From positions 1-6,514 of the forward strand of contig CAYSIX010000224.1 of NCBI GenBank assembly GCA_964431205.1: a stretch of DNA of 6,514 bases, in the 5' to 3' direction. Of the stretch, positions 5,172-6,514 are shown piece by piece; within the stretch, counting starts at the first letter, position 1; each line of letters starts with the position of its first letter. The notes below the pieces were generated by a model that made no database searches, was not told where the DNA came from, and saw only the letters and a list, made by a program, of their open reading frames with translations. This DNA is from CAYSIX01 sp964431205. GTDB lineage: Bacteria > Planctomycetota > Phycisphaerae > Phycisphaerales > Phycisphaeraceae. The position numbers and the translations under genes are program-made.

Positions 5172-6514
5172 CGATCGGGCAGGCACCGGCCAGCGCGGCT
5201 TTGGGATGGACGCTCGCTCAGGCGGACGCGCCGGCGTCGGGTCAGTGGATCGACCGCGTGCTGGGCCTGGATCGCCTGAGCTGGCACGACGCCGACGCGT
5301 TTGTCCGTTTCATGCACCCGCTGCCGCCGTGGGTCTGGGCGACGATCGTGCTGGCGGCGCTGGTGTTCGCGGGGTGGAGCTATCGGCGGCTGCTGGGCTC
5401 GCGCGGCGCCCGGCTGGCGCTGACGGCGACGCGCACGCTCCTGCTGGTGCTCGTGGCGGTGTTGCTGGCCCGGCCGATGCTGGTGCGGATCGACGAGCGG
5501 ATCGAGCAGGACACGCTGCTGGTGCTGGTCGATCGCAGCGCGTCGATGCAGACGGCGGACACGGTCGACCCGGCGACCGGCGAGCCGATCAGCCGCGACG
5601 CGGCGCTGCGCCGCGCGCTGGCCACGAGCCCGGACCTGTTCGGCCCGGAGGGCCTGGGTTACCAGCGTCGCGTGCGCTGGCTGGGCTTCGGCGCCCGGGC
5701 GCAGGACCTGCCGCCGTTCGATCCGTATTCGCCGTGGCCCGATCCCCAGGCGCCGGCGACGGCGCTGCGCACGGCGATCGAGCAGGCCATGGCGCGTGCC
5801 GGCGACGGCCCGGTCAGCGCGATCGTGCTGTTCAGCGACGGCCAGACGCCCCAGGCCACCGGCGGGGCGCTGGTGCGACGGCTTCAGCAGGAGGCGGTCG
5901 GCGTCTTCGCGGTCCCGCTCGGCTCCGAGCGGCCGCCGCTGGACCTGACCATCGGCGAGCTGAACCACCCCGACGAGGCGTTCATCAACGACGACGTGCC
6001 GGTGACCGTGACGGTGCGTGTCGCCGGCGGCCGGGAGCCGCCGACGGGCGGCGTCACCGTTCGCCTGGTCGACGCCGACACCGGCGAGGTGCTCGACGAG
6101 CGGCAACCGGACGGCGGCGCCGCGCTGACCGAGCCGTTGCGGCTGACCGGCCGATCGGATCGCGTCGGCGTGGCGAACTGGCGGGTCGAGGTCGAGTACG
6201 ACCCGGCCACGGGCGGGGGCGCGACGGTGGTGCGGGAGCTGAACACGACCAACAACGATCGGCCATTCGTGGTCGAGTTCATCGATCGGCCGCTGCGGGT
6301 GTTGTACGTGGAGGGGTACCCGAGGTGGGAGTACCGGTACCTGACGTCGCTGCTGGTCCGGGAGCCGACGATCCAGAGCAGCGTGCTGCTGCTGAGCGCG
6401 GACCGCGCGTTCGCGCAGGAGGGGGATATCCCGTTGACGCGGATGCCGGCGACGGCGGAGGAGCTGGAGCCGTTCGACGTGCTGATCGTGGGGGACGTGC
6501 CGGCCGAGCAGTGG
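5168..6514 (+). CDS. Large membrane-anchored VWA protein (3' end outside window)
   Basis: The frame is open from GTG 5168 to the right edge, exactly 449 codons with no stop. Two membrane segments lie at about residues 54-70 (PWVWATIVLAALVFAGW) and 88-101 (TRTLLLVLVAVLLA). A VWA domain follows, with an intact MIDAS, LVLVDRSASM (Asp122, Ser124, Ser126), and the later strand IVLFSDGQTP (about 219-228). An Ig-like or CARDB-like beta region spans about 259-345. Near the visible end comes RPLRVLYVEGYPRWEYRYL (about 374-392), a motif I know from large VWA membrane proteins of Planctomycetota, leading into a glutaminase-like fold with VLIVGDVP. It is probably anchored in the cytoplasmic membrane with its sensor-like domains outside. 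The intact MIDAS contrasts with the degenerate one upstream, suggesting this protein is the metal-binding partner of the two. The GTG start is chosen for the 4-base overlap and the nearby GGGAGGG. The remaining C-terminal part is not visible. Confidence 0.92.
   Translation, partial: MTIGQAPASAALGWTLAQADAPASGQWIDRVLGLDRLSWHDADAFVRFMHPLPPWVWATIVLAALVFAGWSYRRLLGSRGARLALTATRTLLLVLVAVLLARPMLVRIDERIEQDTLLVLVDRSASMQTADTVDPATGEPISRDAALRRALATSPDLFGPEGLGYQRRVRWLGFGARAQDLPPFDPYSPWPDPQAPATALRTAIEQAMARAGDGPVSAIVLFSDGQTPQATGGALVRRLQQEAVGVFAVPLGSERPPLDLTIGELNHPDEAFINDDVPVTVTVRVAGGREPPTGGVTVRLVDADTGEVLDERQPDGGAALTEPLRLTGRSDRVGVANWRVEVEYDPATGGGATVVRELNTTNNDRPFVVEFIDRPLRVLYVEGYPRWEYRYLTSLLVREPTIQSSVLLLSADRAFAQEGDIPLTRMPATAEELEPFDVLIVGDVPAEQW

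Noticed and set aside
1236..5186. 1316-codon open frame on the minus strand
   Set aside because: It lies antisense to five well-supported + strand genes, and its product is a low-complexity mix of Arg, Pro, Gln and His with no recognisable domain. Long antisense frames of this kind are expected opposite very G+C-rich genes.
4931..6106. 391-codon open frame on the minus strand
   Set aside because: It is antisense to the BatA-like and VWA genes, rich in Arg, Gln and His, and shows no domain. It is a composition artefact.

Overview
The window comes from a high-GC bacterium. Hand-counted 60-base samples give about 70-73% G+C in the large genes. Gene content and order (MoxR-type AAA+ ATPase, DUF58 protein, long BatA-like membrane protein, long membrane-anchored von Willebrand A (VWA) protein, all on the + strand) match the MoxR/VWA or 'aerotolerance-type' (Bat) operons I associate with Planctomycetota, possibly a Phycisphaerae-like lineage. 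The taxonomic call is inference from gene order and composition only.

Layout: 1-566 is the C-terminal part of a MoxR ATPase that enters from the left edge. 576-1633 holds four small genes arranged as two diverged copies of one two-gene module (basic protein A, acidic protein B): A1/B1 at 576-1036 and A2/B2 at 1155-1633. The 118-base spacer between the copies contains a perfect 16-bp palindrome. 1710-2726 encodes a DUF58 protein with an intact MIDAS motif. 2793-5171 encodes a 792-residue BatA-like membrane protein with a degenerate MIDAS. 5168-6514 encodes the first 449 residues of a second membrane VWA protein with an intact MIDAS, and runs off the right edge.

The ATPase, DUF58 and VWA proteins are the usual parts of a MoxR system. 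A cytoplasmic AAA+ ring is thought to act as a chaperone or remodeller together with metal-binding VWA partners, two of which here are membrane-anchored with large extracytoplasmic domains. Close spacing (9 bases from MoxR to A1, 4-base overlaps at A1/B1 and at the BatA-like/VWA junction) suggests one transcription unit, perhaps with an extra promoter or operator near the palindrome.

The part least explained by known biology is the duplicated A/B module lodged between moxR and the DUF58 gene. The A proteins share a RWRKMKG...EIHWYE.HG signature and are net basic. The B proteins share GKVY and DESGEDYL signatures and are net acidic. I cannot assign a function to either. The module has lower G+C (about 53-63% in samples) than its neighbours, which fits an insertion followed by or accompanied by tandem duplication. 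No RNA genes, transposases, CRISPR arrays or convincing terminators were seen.
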